A stretch of DNA of 64,000 bases from contig JAQFVV010006221.1 in assembly GCA_028023455.1 (NCBI GenBank), forward strand, positions 2,672,001-2,736,000. Direction: 5' to 3'. A model generated the notes under the pieces. It did no database searches. It saw only the letters and a list, made by a program, of their open reading frames with translations, and was not told where the DNA came from. Positions 33,605-45,979 of this stretch are shown here, one piece after another (within the stretch, counting starts at the first letter, position 1; each line of letters begins with the position of its first letter). The position numbers and the translations under genes are program-made. Origin of the DNA: Epiperipatus broadwayi. Lineage: Eukaryota; Onychophora; Udeonychophora; Euonychophora; Peripatidae.

Positions 33605-35625
33605 CTTCACAAAATCTTAAACCATATCATTTTAAATCAGTTTTATTACTAGTAACATTGGCATGTATGCATAAAGCATATATAAACACTGGTACATATT
33701 AGATTAACATAGAACATTATTCAGTAAGCACAAATAGTTCTAGATTATTAATTCTTCTACCAATAGCAATAAGTATAAATTATGCTGTAATTTGATTTTA
33801 GAAAATTTACAAAATATATATATATATAAACCAGTTAATTAACTTTGATTATTATAAAGATAAAAATATTTTTATTAATTAATCAATCACACTCAACTAT
33901 AAGTATAAGAAGATCACATGTTCATCAAATGTGTATGTAGTGAAAGTTGTTCGAGTTTCTAAATAAGATGGTCATGAAGTGGGTGGAATTGAGCTAAATT
34001 GAGGTTAAATAAAAATGAAAGAAGTAATTTAAAAGTAGATAAATAAGGTTTTAAAAATATACTAGATTTAAATAGAAAAATTATGCAGTTTTGTATAATA
34101 TTTTAGAGCAGATTTAAGTCATCTAACCTCTACCTGAGGCTACTATTTTCATTTTTTTTTTTTATATTTTGTAATTAAACATTTATTTATAAAGTGAACA
34201 GTTCAATAAAATGTTAAATGAATCTTTTTAGAAAGTATTTGTCAATTGTTAGCATGCATTTAGTTAGATTCCCCACTCTCTCTTTATTACATGTAGTTTA
34301 AAATTTGGATACTTGCACATTATCCTGTCTCCAAAGCTTGGCAGCCATTTTTTAATTATACAGTTTTAGGGCCAAACAATAAATATTTAAACAAAATGGC
34401 TGACAAGATTATATTTAAAATTTACAATTTTTTATGGCTACTTTTTAAAAAACATTCTGCAAAAATTAATTATAATATTTCCATTTTATTTATTATTGTT
34501 ATTATATATTAAGTTAACTTATTAATATAAAAATATAAGAAACTTAAAATATCATATTACGCCCATAAATGCAGATTTTTCTTGAGAAGGATCTAATCAT
34601 TGCATGCTGTTCTGTCAAATGATGATCCCAAACTTTCATTTTGCCAAATTGGTAATGAAAGAAATAAAGAGGCTGAAAGCAAACAAACTATGATAATATT
34701 CGGAGGGTGCTAGTGTTTACACATTATAATATAAAAAAATATTGAAATAAATCTTTTTAATAGAATTTATAACTGATTTATTAATTTTTAAAACTTATTA
34801 ATTAATTATTAAAATAAAACATAAACAAATACTTGAAAGACCCCTGGTTATCAAGCTGGGTAGACAGGATAATACGGAAGTACCATATAAAGTTTAGTAA
34901 AAGTATGGAGACAGCCAATAAAAAGACCCAGGATAATTTGGTAAATGGAACAAAATATGCAGAGGTAGTGAATGTTCAGTTCTTAATGGATATTTTATAG
35001 AATAACATTAAAGAGTTAATTAATGGTAGTAGTTTAAATATGGATGCTAGTGATCAGATAGTAATCTTATAATAAAAGTTATTAAACGCAAGATCCAATG
35101 ATTATAAATAAATAATTAAATTGCTTTATTGCTCAAAAGGTCACGAAGTTCAAACTCTAGAAGTGCTGGCACTGAAAGCGATCTAAGCAGCTTACACCCT
35201 GGAATGTGACCCATTACTTTTATGCTGAACCATTCAAGGCAATAATAATGTTTGCAATATGGTAATTGAATGGCAAACCAATACTTGGTAAAATATTTGA
35301 AAAAATACATATTAGTTGAAAAAAATGAATTGAAAAAATAAAAGATTTCTAACATAAATATCATTTGTACTTACGCTTATCAATATAAGCATACTGTACT
35401 TCCCTCCTCCATTTTTAAAAATATGTTGTCAGAATAATTAACATTAGTAACATAGTATGGAGCATTAACAGATCGTATGTTGCACTGACAGTTTTATACA
35501 GAGACATTAATGATGACAAGTGTCAGATTTAGTTTTAAAAAAGAGAATAAATCATCTACTGCACCAAATGTCTTAAAATTGATAGGAGAAAATATTTTTT
35601 TTAATCCTTCTGATTCTTCACCCAG
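33605..35625. other. AT-rich stretch, little recognisable
   Basis: Near 34,310-34,420 the words GGCAGCCATTTTTTAA and AAACAAAATGGCTGAC form a loose inverted pair, and GACAGGATAAT recurs at 34,871 in inverse orientation to 34,330. Around 35,140-35,260 is a less AT-rich patch with a B-box-like GAAGTTCAAACTCT, a possible old tRNA-derived repeat. The minus frame across it (82 codons) matches no family I know. Confidence 0.35.
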
Positions 35626-35635
35626 TAAATACCAC

Positions 35636-35832
35636 ACAAGGCAAAACTCTTCATATGGTAGTGCCACCCTGTGCCAACCAGAGTAATCAATGGATGCCAG
35701 AAGGCTTGTGCATAAAATCCCTATCTAGTGCCTACTCATCTAATATCCCCAGACGAGTTTCTGGCTTGTGGCTTTGTGCTAGTATAAGAGATAGTGATCA
35801 CGTGATGTTTAGTGATTAAATACCACACACAC
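35636..35832. repeat. Family C with internal deletion
   Basis: One arm (AAAACTCTTCATATGGTAGT through GTTTCTGGCTTGTGGC) joins straight to TTTGTGCTAGTATAAGAG and GTGATCACGTGATGTTTAGT, the far terminus. Roughly the whole second arm is lost. Confidence 0.8.
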
Positions 35833-36029
35833 AAAATAGTGGCATTAGATAAGATTTTATTCTAAAAGAACATTTGACAGGATAATTCCAAAGAAATTTT
35901 ATAAATAAGGTAACTGATGTTTTTTATCACTACAAAAAGTAGATGATATCTTAATGAGCATTCAAATACTATAAGTGTTGACTAAAAATATAGAATAAGA
36001 AAATATGTTTATTATATATAGACTTTATA

Positions 36030-36115
36030 GTAGTTTAGCACAGTATTAGAATGGTGAACTCATTAGCTAAGGGTTTATGGATTAAAGCCCAGCATGCCAC
36101 TTTTACTGTTTGAGC
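36030..36115 (+). repeat. Degenerate tRNA-derived repeat
   Basis: TAGTTTAGCACAGTATTAGA is an A-box-like start, GAACTCATTAGCTAAGG an arm, and TATGGATTAAAGCCCAGC a B-box-like end. There is no preserved anticodon stem or tail. Confidence 0.4.
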
Positions 36116-36559
36116 ATCACATGATAAAACAAACCATTTCGTTATTCAATATGTTCTATAAATTTAATAACCCAAACTACAGGGTCCACAAGTGTCATCA
36201 AAAGAAAATGCTTGGCTATAAAAAAAAAATGAAATATTCAGAATAATCAATAAAGCAAGTCATATATAACGTGACATTGTTTTTATAAATATTCAAAACA
36301 ATAATTTTAAAATAGATTCTGATTTTAAAGTTGCAAACACTCATTAGTTTTTATTATGATCAATTCACTTCATAATTTTATTATACTGATATAATTAGGA
36401 AGATAGATAAGTCACTACTTTATAATATGTGAAGCTAGACTAAGATTAAACATGTCAATCAATTAGATTTGGAATATTTTATTACTAAAAATAACTTTCA
36501 GTGAGTTTTAAGTAAACATTTAGTTCAACACCTTAACTATTATAAAAGACTGTGAATCA

Positions 36560-36780
36560 CAGGAGAGAGATATGGGTAAATGAAAGTTGAGGTAATTAGA
36601 AAATAGGTAAAAGACCCAGAAAGAGACCACATGTGAGATGGATGGATGAAATAAGAAAGTGTGCAGGGATGATGTGGAGAAGAGAAGCTAAAGATAGGAA
36701 AAGATGGATTGAACTTGGAGAGACCTTCATCCTGCAGTGGATTGATAATGGTTGATGATGATGATAATGCCAGTAATTAT
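36560..36780 (+). mobile_element. RTE-type LINE, 3'-terminal fragment
   Basis: The frame reads K-D-P-E-R-D-H-M type, shifted to R-P-R-K-R-P-H-V-R-W-M-D-E-I-R-K-C-A-G-M, then W-R-R-E-A-K-D-R-K-R-W-I-E-L-G and E-T-F-I-L-Q-W-I-D-N-G with a stop. This is the characteristic C-terminal tail of RTE-type reverse-transcriptase polyproteins. It ends in a TGATGATGATGA-type 3' tail (about 36,752-36,765), as in these elements. Matches lie at 16.2-16.36 and 53.60-53.69 kb. It is 5' truncated, so no active enzyme is encoded. Confidence 0.85.
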
Positions 36781-36939
36781 AATATCTTTGTTGGTAGTTT
36801 GCTACTGCTTTCCACCTCCTTAATATATTTTATTGTAAAGATTTAAATTGAAAGTTATATCATAAAATCATTAACTCCCATACATTAGTAAGTTGCATGA
36901 CAGAAAAGTAATCATAATTGTTACAACTAGAAAATGTTT

Positions 36940-37036
36940 TTTTTTTTCATATGTCAAATGCATTGACCAGGAAGCGAATCCAGGCCAACTGCTTGGAAGG
37001 TAGTTATCCTAACCACTAGGCCACCAATACTTGAAA
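36940..37036 (-). mobile_element. tRNA-Gly-like SINE, Gly-type subfamily (minus)
   Basis: Reverse complement: CAAGTATTGGTGGCCTAGTG, GTTAGGATAACTACC, TTCCAAGCAGTTGG, CCTGGATTCGCTTCC, then CAATGCATTTGACATATG and poly(A). The GGCCTAGTGGTTAG A box and a CTTCCAA anticodon loop (UCC) are as in eukaryotic tRNA-Gly, which supports tRNA-Gly as the ancestor of the whole family. Confidence 0.85.
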
Positions 37037-37084
37037 AAATGTTTATTACTTGTTTAAAATAAATTGCATACATACAAATAACTG

Positions 37085-37175
37085 TATGTAATCATGTGTA
37101 TCAGTTATGTTGGCTAGAGTGGATGACTGTAGGACGCTTGAAAGTCTGGATTTAAATCCCCTTTAATTACATCTA
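37085..37175 (+). repeat. Family B tRNA-like terminal part
   Basis: AATCATGTGTATCAGTTATG, GAGTGGATGACTGTAGGACG, CTTGAAAGTCTGGATTTAAA and TCCCCTTT; same as the outer end of the 2.6-3.35 kb palindrome. Confidence 0.65.
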
Positions 37176-37282
37176 GGTTAAATATATACACTGTATTTGT
37201 ATTTTAATATTACAAAAAACTTTCATAATTTGTTTTCTTTTTAAAAAAATGTATTAGTGATTTTCAGTTGTATTTTAGGAAA

Positions 37283-37372
37283 TAATCATTACAAACCAGC
37301 CAAACACTTAGACAATCCCAATATCAATAACAATCAACAATTTCAAACTGTTGTCAAGGCAACCTATACATT
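37283..37372 (+). repeat. Family G terminal part, copy 3
   Basis: AACACTTAGACAATCCCAAT, ATCAATAACAATCAACAATT and TCAAACTGTTGTCAAGGCAA match copies 1 (inverted) and 2. Confidence 0.65.
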
Positions 37373-37749
37373 TATTTTAATATTCTATATTATGCATATC
37401 TATGTTCTCATTGAATATCACTAACAATGATTAAGAAATACATGCATTAGAATTTGATAATGAATTCATGCTTTTAGTACAAGTGTTTATCTGACAAAAT
37501 GGTAATAGCAAATATTATTTGATTTTTGATCTATTTAAATATTTTTATTGTAATAACTATAAAAAGTACAATTTTTTTTGTACAATAAATTGATAAAGTG
37601 TACTAAGTATAGAATCTTTTTGAATATATTTTAAGCCATGATTTTGTAATTAAAATTAATGAAGGCCTTACAAATATAAAAACATAAATTTATTTTAGAT
37701 GCATATATAAAGCTGTCTTGATTAAAAAGTTTTACACACACACAAACAA

Positions 37750-37830
37750 ACAATTAAATCACTAAACATCACATGACCACTATCTCATATTAGCATATAA
37801 TTGTTCTTGTTTAATAACAAACTATTACCA
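37750..37830 (+). repeat. Family C terminus only
   Basis: AAATCACTAAACATCACATG, ACCACTATCTCATATTAGC and ATAATTGTTCTTGTTTAATA match the outer 70 bp of the 58 kb copy. Confidence 0.7.
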
Positions 37831-37884
37831 AAATAATAAATAACTTCATCACATTTATAACAATAGCTTTAGTAATTATCATAT

Positions 37885-38500
37885 CTGACTTTGCAGATTC
37901 CCTGCCTGATTGGCTAGCACCCAGTCACTATCCAATGGGGATAAATCTTTTGTTGGGGTTTGCGCACATAATCCGAGTGTTTACAGCAAAGTAGGGGATT
38001 GGCCATTAAATAGTCAGCCTTGTTGAGACAAGATAGAGAACAATTACTTCTGTCAACCTGAATGAGTGAATGTGCTCGGCAATAAACTCTCTGCCATCAG
38101 CAAAGGTATTTCTCTAGTCATTGTGATGTCCATGCAGTGAGGTAAGTCCATATAGGGACTGGAAACTGCTACATCTGCAACCAACTTGAGGCAAGCTGTC
38201 TAAATACAGCTGGAAGAATCTGAACTAGAACAAACTTGAGACAAGCTGTCTTTTACAGCCAGAAGTCTCTTACTTGAGCTCACAAGGCAGGCTACTTATA
38301 TAGCTGGAAGTGAGTTCAATTACTCAGCATAACTATCTCAGCATTAACTTGTATAAACTATATTTATATGTTTTATTAACTAACGTGTGTGTATATTTTT
38401 GCAACTAATATATTATACATATTAATTGTTGAGTAGTTTATCATCATTTGTCTGTTGGTTTGGAACTGAACCTGTAAGCCAAGCCAAACACAACAATAAT
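37885..38500 (+). mobile_element. Possible solo LTR-like element
   Basis: A 600-bp block that is much less AT-rich than its surroundings, with a CCAAT/GATAAAT-rich start (ATCCAATGGGGATAAATC), a GGGGATTGGCC word, the polyadenylation signal AATAAA at 38,081-38,086 followed by CTCTCTGCC, and an end of GTAAGCCAAGCCAAACACAA. Promoter-like then AATAAA order fits an LTR. Inside, at about 38,175-38,330, are three imperfect 45-50-bp repeats of the CAACTTGAGGCAAGCTGTCT / ACAGCTGGAAG type. No flanking target duplication or internal retroviral frame was found, so this remains tentative. Confidence 0.35.
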
Positions 38501-39235
38501 AACATACAATTTTTATTTAAATCTCGATTATATTTGTGATCTTTCAAAAACAATTATAAGAGTAGACAGATAAAATAAAGCCAATTTAAATTGGGAAAAA
38601 GCATAAGACTAAAGGATACAATTCATCAAGCATATTTATCTTACATCTAGAAAGAGTACTAAATCAAATTTTAAAAATTCTGAAAAACAACAACAACAAA
38701 AACATACCAGTGTATGGAGAAAAAAAAGCTATAAAAAGAAAATGATAGAGTAATCATCAAGAAGATAAAGTACAGAAATCAACATTAGAGATAATAAATA
38801 AAGAGTAAAATGATATGCATTGTACATAAACATTTCTAAAACAATAGCAATCAAGCTTGCAAAAGAGAAAAAAGAAATCAAAGTTGATAAAACTGAATAA
38901 AACAATATAGAAATTTTTATATATGTTGGAAATAATATTACAGATAATCTAGATTGCCAAAAAAAAAAAAAATCAAATTAAGATTAGCCAAAACAAAACT
39001 ATATTTATTATAACTGAAAAAGATTTAAAAAGTAAAAAAGCATTAAATTACAAATCTAAATAAATATATTAGTCATCCTTGCAATTATATTTGTTATAAA
39101 CATAGATGATAGCTAAAGATTCAAATGAGATGAATATTGTCATGAGAAAGATCATCCTACAAAATATTGAGAAGTAGCTGAACATAAAAAAAGTTTCCTA
39201 CATAATATTGTACAAAGAACTGAATCAAAAAGAAA
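38500..39235. other. A-rich stretch, no feature recognised
   Basis: I see no exon, repeat family or RNA gene. The sequence is A-rich with a 13-base-class A run near 38,958. Confidence 0.45.
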
Positions 39236-39239
39236 TTCT

Positions 39240-39375
39240 ACTAGATATGTATAATGTAATAATGTGAAAGCTAAAATCTTCGAAAGATGAGCTTTAAACA
39301 TGCTTATGTGACAGCCAATCAGATGTAATAATGACTGCACTTGGAACTCTCAATTCTAAAACACAAGTCAGAACT
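39240..39375 (-). repeat. Third copy of the 14 kb duplicated block (inverted)
   Basis: Reverse complement of GACAGCCAATCAGATGTAAT, AACATGCTTATGTG, TAATGTGAAAGCTAAAATC and GAACTCTCAATTCTAAAACA equals the 14,064-14,190 block. Confidence 0.7.
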
Positions 39376-39379
39376 ATTG

Positions 39380-41045
39380 AAATGCTAATAATTGTGTTAT
39401 GCAGGGCATAACCAAAAACAAAACCCCATACATTATGTCTAGATGAGCTTAAAAAATGGTGTTTAAATCACTTGGTCTTTTGGAAAGGAATAAAAAAATT
39501 GGAGAGGCTGTGAATGTAGTATCAAACACGTGATGGGCAATTAAAAAATGGTTTCTGACGATAAGAAACATTATAGCATTTACTTTAAATTTAATTATGG
39601 AAAATGATACTTTACTTCCTGTTACATCAATGTCAAAGATCTCACAGTATTATTCAAAGTTTAATCGTCACTTATATACATAAAAAAAAGTATATTAATG
39701 ACTTAAATTCCAGTAAAAAAGAACATTGTTTATTTTTTTTTTACTATTTTTATTAAGTTTATTTCTAAATTGACTTTTGAACAAACTATTTATTGCCTCT
39801 AAGTATACATTTACCAACCATTATTAACTACATTTAGAAGATTAACATTTTTATAGGTTTAAAAGCACTAATTAATTATTATTTATTTTGGAGAAGAATA
39901 AAAATAAATTTGCAAAAAGCATTAAAAAATTTTTTTTAAAAAAAAATTAATATAAATTAAACGTTTAGCTTAGAATTAAACAAAAAAAAAAAAAAATAAA
40001 ACGAATGAATTCAGCCAGATTAGTTAATATATTAAAATTCCTTTATTAATTAATTCCTTTATTTTTATAATAATTTCATTAGTTATTTATTCTCAATGTA
40101 TAATGTATTATATTTTAAGTATTTAACACTCTAAATTATAACATATTAGGTATAATTTATACTTTAATTTCATATTACCAAGTATGCACACACACACACA
40201 CACATATATATAGAATCAGTACACATCTTCAGATTTACAACCATGTATTATAGCCATTATGCCTTTTTACTACACGCTCTTTTCTGCTTCTGTTTTAATA
40301 AATAATATTTAAAAAAAAAAAATTCACCCCCATATTTTGAAATATTAGTACTAATTGCATATTTATATTACATGTAGTTGGAAGCTACTTTTTGCACACC
40401 AAATTTTATTAGCAATGATAATAAAATGAAGGCACAAAATGAAGGCATGTTTCTAAAATATGAATGAAAACATGAAAATAACATACAATGATGCTGTGAA
40501 ACATATTACACCAATATACACTATTTCAAATATATGATATCCAAAAAAAATGTAAATAAACAAAACAAAAATGTAAATAAACAAATGAACAAAAAAGACA
40601 TTAAAATTTATAAATTTAGTACATTTTATGATATAGATAATGATATTAAAAAACATCAAAATTTATAAATTTAATACATTTTACAATAGAGCAGCACCCA
40701 TTTTTCTTGACAATACTTTCCGCTAACATCATCAACTGTCAAATTGACATGGTGTTCGAATATTTTCAAATATATTAATAATTATAAAATATCAGATTTT
40801 AAAAGAGGATTTGATAGATTTATCACATATCCACCTTCTTTCATTCTCATTTAAAAAAAACCTTAAAATAAAAAAGAATTAGTTCATTTTCTGAATGTGT
40901 TTACACTAACTTCATTTATGACATTTATGGTACATTGTTCTTTTTATTTTTTATTAAAAGAAAATGACATTATTTGTAGTTACATTGAATCACTGACAAC
41001 ATGCAATAATGAAAAACAGTCAAATATCAATTGCAGTAGAACTGG
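39380..41045. other. AT-rich stretch with microsatellites
   Basis: A CA/TA microsatellite lies at about 40,188-40,212 and long A runs at 39.93-40.0 and 40.31 kb. The words AAATGTAAATAAACAAA recur at 40,549-40,585 and ATTTATAAATTTA(G/A)TACATT at 40,607 and 40,660, both short local duplications. No gene. Confidence 0.5.
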
Positions 41046-41049
41046 TGTG

Positions 41050-41945
41050 AAAAGATAGCAAATCTTGAGGTGGTTACACATCATCTGCAAAGGAGCATTG
41101 AGACCAGGTTTCCTGATATAACCATTATGGAGCCAAAAGTTTGTCTGATTTTGATTTTAGAAATAATCTTTGTATATACCCAACGGACACCATGATTTAC
41201 TTGAGTGAACGAAAAATTGCATCTCATAAGCCAAACTGCAAATAGTATGAAGATGGCTAATGTGATAGTAGAGAAAGAGCCATTTTTGAAAGCTCTCTTG
41301 ATAGATAGCACATCCTTGTGGTCAGCTGACACACAATCCACGATCAGGGACCTGGCCAGCTTAAGAAAGAAACAGTTATAAAATAAAGGTTGGAGCGACT
41401 CATCATTGTTTTTACATAAATTGTACTGAGAATTGAGTCCACTAAAACCTCTCCTCCATACCAGAAAATGGCTTATAGGCAAGGGGGTGGGATTAAACTT
41501 GAGAAGAAAGTCTATATATTTAGGCTCAAAAACCCAGTTCTTTGACTTTTTAATTATTTGTTTGTTATTTATGCTCAACTCAGATTGCAGTGGGCTTAGC
41601 TTTGGATATATAAGTCTGTAAACTTTTCAATAGGACTTTCTGCTCTCCAGGGTTTGCTCAGAGATATGAAAGAGCTTGATTATATAATTCCTCATATCAC
41701 TAATCCATTTGCTTGCAAGAGGGAGAATGTCAATAGGTTCAAATGGGAAGTTTAAATTATCCTCAGGCAACTTGAAATAAATTGATCTTAAAATGCCAAT
41801 GGCTTTTTGGGTGTATAAAATATGCACAGAATGTAACCCAAGCCCATTTAATTATTTAGGTCTCTGCATTTTGACCAAGCTGATGGTCATACATTTGCCT
41901 TTCCAAAAGAGCCTGGAGCAGATGAAGTTGATGCTACTCTGAAAG
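41050..41945 (-). mobile_element. LINE C-terminal fragment (L1/Tx1-like), decayed
   Basis: Read on minus from 41,945 down: I-C-S-R-L-F-W-K-G-K-C-M-T-I-S (about 41,930-41,880) is the F-W-x-G signature after the reverse-transcriptase domain. L-N-G-L-G-L-H-S follows after a stop, and a 165-codon frame at 41,578-41,081 has L-P-I-S-H-F-L-V-W, a zinc-knuckle-like C-x-x-N-N-D-E-S-L-Q-P-L-F-Y-N-C, and a hydrophobic tail region, as in the C-terminal end of such LINEs. The frame is broken by stops around 41,600, so it is a pseudogene. The subclass is tentative. The copy is 5' truncated near 41,945. Confidence 0.7.
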
Positions 41946-41949
41946 GTTT

Positions 41950-42755
41950 TTATTTACAAGTCAGTTTTTAAATATTTAAAAAGGCAAATATTATGTTTTA
42001 GAATATTATTCATTAATAAAATTAAATTCCCCACGTCTAATTTATTGAGTTTAGTATAAAATAAAGATTTTATACAGAAGTGAAAGGTTAAGTATTTTCA
42101 AAATCTCTCACCAGATTGAACAATAAAAAATGGCAGAATTTAAAAAAAAACTAAGTAAATAAAGTGGGATCAATGTAAAAATTTAATGAAAAATTAAATA
42201 AATGATGATAGTAAACATTCATTATACTTTTAATAATATTTTCAATCATAATTTTTTCACCAAGTATATTATTTTCAGATTTGTTGTTTAAATAAGTCAT
42301 TATTTTTGTTATTTTGTTAAACCTTCATAATAATCATTTCATTACACATTTAATATAATTTTTCACTTAACATTTGCAATGAATACACTTATTGAAAATA
42401 TTTGTTTTTCAATTATTGTTTGTTCGCTCAATATATTATTTTTAGATTTGTTTGTGAAATAAATTATAATATTTTTATGTTTTCAAACACATTAATTATT
42501 TTTACGTTTTTTTATTTTATTTTTTTTACAAAAAAAGGAGAAAATTATTAATTAGCTTATTCTTGTTTACTTTGGTATGTGAATGGTGGCTACATCAATG
42601 GGTAGTAATGAACATTAAAGCATTTATACATATATTACTTTAAGAGTGGTTTTTTAAAAATAAACATATTATATATATATATATATGTTTTAAAAAACTG
42701 TTTTGAAATTAGAACTTACATTATGTACTGTAAATATTATTTTCAATTATAATCA
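41950..42755. other. AT-rich stretch, no feature recognised
   Basis: No coding or repeat signal was found between the two LINE fragments. A T/A dyad at about 42,665-42,695 (TTTTTAAAAATAAACATATT facing AATATATGTTTTAAAAA) is a small palindrome. Confidence 0.5.
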
Positions 42756-42759
42756 ATTC

Positions 42760-43708
42760 ATTTCAGGATGAAGATCTCAAATTGTAAACTACTTTTTCTG
42801 ATCCACCATCTCTTTCCCCCATCATGCTAACAAAAAGATTTATTTTAGACATCCATGCCATGTGTGATATTTTTATAGATCTTTTATAATTTCTCAAAAT
42901 CCAGTTTAAGATTATTTGACCATTTATTGTCAATCCTATCTTTCCATATGTTTTCATCAGAAGTCTCTGCGTTTTTTTTCTATTAAATATCCAAGACTCT
43001 GAGGCATAAAAATGAATTGCTAAACACCTCTATTAAAAATTTCCTTTGGAAATACTTAGGCATATTTCCTTTCAATATTAAATTATGCCTATCAAAAATA
43101 TTCCATCCAAGTTTGGTTCTAAAAATTAATATCATTCATTATGTTTCCTCCATCTGTATTAATAGCCTGACCAAGGCATTTGTAATTATTAATTTTTTTC
43201 AATTAATGATTATCTATCATTATTTTATTCTAAGAAAATTCATCGTATAAACTACTTTTAACTTTTAATTGACAATGCTTGTAACATTTTTTGAAGCTCT
43301 ATCTAAAACGTTATTTGCAAAAATAATTATATTATCTGCAAAGTCTATATGACTTAAATAATCTCACTTTATTTTTATCCCCTTAGCTTTTAAATTTAAT
43401 TCACAAAATACTTCAGTATAAAACTGATGTGAAAAGCTTTGGAAATATGGGATCACCTTGTCATATATTCTAAACATTATTGATAAAGTATTTTTCAGAG
43501 TATGATCATGTCCTGGATCTATCTTTGGATGCTCCAAATCTTTAATCACTAATGAAATGTTTATGTAATCAGATGCGTAATTTACAAATCCAAAGCATAA
43601 TGGCAACTCATATGATCTCTTTATAACTTCTCTTAATACATGAATGTGATCTACAATGCTAAACCATTTTTAAATCCAGCTTGTTCTTTTCATTGGATTG
43701 AATTCAGA
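42760..43708 (-). mobile_element. RTE-type LINE reverse transcriptase, decayed
   Basis: On minus, from 43,700 down, in changing frames: D-H-I-H-V-L-R-E-V-I (about 43,655), L-P-L-C-F-G-F-V-N-Y (about 43,605), V-I-K-D-L-E-H-P-K-I-D-P, then Q-F-Y-T-E-V-F-C-E-L-N-L-K-A-K-G-I-K-I (43,430-43,370), D-Y-L-S-H-I-D-F-A-D-N-I-I-I-F-A-N-N (about 43,360-43,310; the F-A-D-D catalytic box with the second D changed to N), and L-G-Q-A-I-N-T-D-G (about 43,170). This order matches RTE-type elements often annotated as craniofacial development protein 2-like. Frameshifts and stops, and loss of the second catalytic aspartate, show it is dead. The left limit is cut by the mariner-like element. Confidence 0.85.
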
Positions 43709-44708
43709 TATGAGAGGGTACCCAAAAGTAACCAGAATTTTATAATAAAAAATTGTTTATTTATTTTTAAGTGATATAAATTTAACCTCTTTCAAATTAT
43801 TCATTTGGTGCAATACACTGGTCTAAATGTATTTTTAATTTTTCAAAATAACCCAGAAACACTTACAAAGTGATGCCTTTTACCACCTGTGGCTTTTTCC
43901 CACCACTTCTAAGTTAACAGAAAAATAATATAAATTAAGGCAATTTTTCATTTAAGAGATTAAAAAAGTTGCAGAAAGTGAGATCAAGTAAATATGACTG
44001 ATGCTGAATATAATTAAAAAGTGTTTCACACTCAAAGCTTTGAGAGATGACACTCTGTCAGGGTGAAGCTTGCAATCTTTTCTTTGCCATAAAATGAGAC
44101 ATTTACATGTTACCACATCACGTAAATGTTTCAGAACTTAGCAGACAGAATGCCTGACCCTCATGAACTAAATCTAAGAGAAAAATGTTGTCAAGCATTG
44201 TTAGCCGAGAGGTCATAGCAGCCACCTTGCAAGCAAGTAGTTAATTGCAGACGGTTGTTGGTTCACCTCCTGGGTGATGCTATGACACATGAAAAAAAAA
44301 ATGCTGCTTGCATTACAAAAAAAAATCTGCATTGTTTTGACGTTACTTTAGTTGTCACACTTTTAAGGGATGTGGTGACTTTAATATTTCAATTAAACCA
44401 CTCATAAACTTGTGTTTTTATGAGATCAGCTTGCTTATAATATGTTTCAAGCACTATAACTATTTTGCCACCTGTGGTTTTCTGTTAAGTAAAAGCAGAA
44501 TTTCACATTGTTTGAATGTTTCAATCATTATAAAATTTGACAAATACATGAAACACACTTTACAAAAATGTGCTATGTGGTACCATAATTTTACATGGTG
44601 CTGTCATTTGGCAGATTGATGCAGAAGAGTTTCTATCAGCAGGGGCATATGCTATAACAGGTGTACAAAGTGCATAATGATTCTGGTTATTTTTGGGTAT
44701 CCCCCTTA
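43709..44708. mobile_element. Mariner-like element remnant with inverted termini
   Basis: Between TA dinucleotides (43,709-43,710 and 44,707-44,708) lie inverted ends: GAGAGGGTACCCAAAAGTAA then CCAGAAT on the left, and ATTCTGGTTATTTTTGGGTA then TCCCCC on the right. The TA target and the ACCCAAAARTAACCAGAAT termini are of mariner type. The interior keeps only scraps of coding frame (on minus, near 43,900-43,720, an F-G-Y-P-like end), so no transposase is made. A SINE lies inside. The element abuts the RTE fragment, having probably inserted in it or next to it. Confidence 0.75.
44187..44302 (+). mobile_element. tRNA-Gly-like SINE inside the mariner-like element
   Basis: TTGTCAAGCATTGTTAGCCG, AGAGGTCATAGCAGCC, CCTTGCAAGCAAGTAG, TAATTGCAGACGGTTG, GGTTCACCTCCTGGG and GATGCTATGACACATG with poly(A). 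It belongs to the expanded subfamily (4.65 and 56.05 kb copies). Insertion after the mariner element dates it as younger. Confidence 0.85.
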
Positions 44709-44709
44709 G

Positions 44710-45525
44710 ATATATATTGAACATTTTAAAAGTGAACTCAGTTATAATATAACTAAGCAAGCCATCATTTAAAAATGGTTTCACCAAACTGAAATCATAT
44801 AATCTAGTAATAATATTTCGCTGATCTCCTATCTTATCTTAATTTTTAAATAAGGGTGGTAATTCAATCACTCCAAAGATAAAATGACATTATCATTACA
44901 ATGTACATCCCCAACTAAACATAATAGCAATAAAAACATATACTTATTTCTTTTTAGAAAGAATTGCTATACGACTAAGCTTTAATAGCAGTTAAACATT
45001 ATAACTGGCAATTTAGCATACATTCTTTTATGGAATACATTGTGAATATGAATTCTTCAGTTTCACTAACAGAAGAAAATTCTGACTAGCTTTTAACAAT
45101 AAATTATCTTTTTAACAATATGATTTTTTAAAAATATAGTATTCTTTGCTCAGATAAATAATGAAAAACTTAAAAACAAAAATTAATGTGAACCTTTCAA
45201 GCAATATAAAAAATTAGAGGCTGACTTCCATTTTAAGATTATTATTATGAGTTGTTCAACTTTTGAACAATACCATAGTGATTCTTTATTAGTTAATTAG
45301 ATTCAAATTAATTTGTATAACATTCAAAGCAAGCATATTAAATGTCTTGGTTTTCTGGAAAAGTTTTAAAATATAGTGATAATCCTGTTATCTTCAGGAT
45401 TATTAAAACTTATTAGAAATGCATAAATCCATAAAATAGTGCTAGTGACCATTATAATAATTGCTGTTTGGGTTGCTATATATTAGGGAAAGTGCTTTTA
45501 TTAAATTGATGATTTCCAATTATTG
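44710..45525. other. AT-rich stretch, no feature recognised
   Basis: No coding or repeat signal was found. Confidence 0.4.
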
Positions 45526-45979
45526 ACGAGTGATTGCGAGAAATTCAATATGATTTAAAAAAATTAAGAATATTTTGTTGGAAGAAAATGCAAAAAAAGC
45601 TTATGAGCAAAAGTTTGATTTACATATTATTTTTATGACTTGATCAAGGCATTTGATCTAGTAAACTGTGATAAATTTATTCATTTTACAAAATTGCTTC
45701 TACAAATTGATATGAAATGAAGCATTATTATTAGTGGTGGAATGGCTGAAGCATTTCAAATTAAAATGGATGTTAAGAAAAGTTATGTACTAATTCTAAC
45801 TTCCAAATTTATAAATGATTATATTCCTTTTCAAATTTAAGGATGATCTACAGATATTGCTTTCAAATACATTCTATGAAGTATTTGGTTTAGCAATTAA
45901 TACTGTCGTGTACAGTTTATTACAGTGATAGAATGATAATATTCAAGTACAAGTATATTCTATACTAAATTTAATGTAA

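Noticed and set aside
37885-38500. A protein-coding exon in the less AT-rich block
   Set aside because: No frame stays open with family-like content. Internal repeats and AATAAA fit a repeat element better.
41081-41578. A 165-codon frame as a host gene
   Set aside because: Its zinc-knuckle-like motif and upstream F-W-x-G region match the C-terminus of a LINE and the frame is broken upstream.
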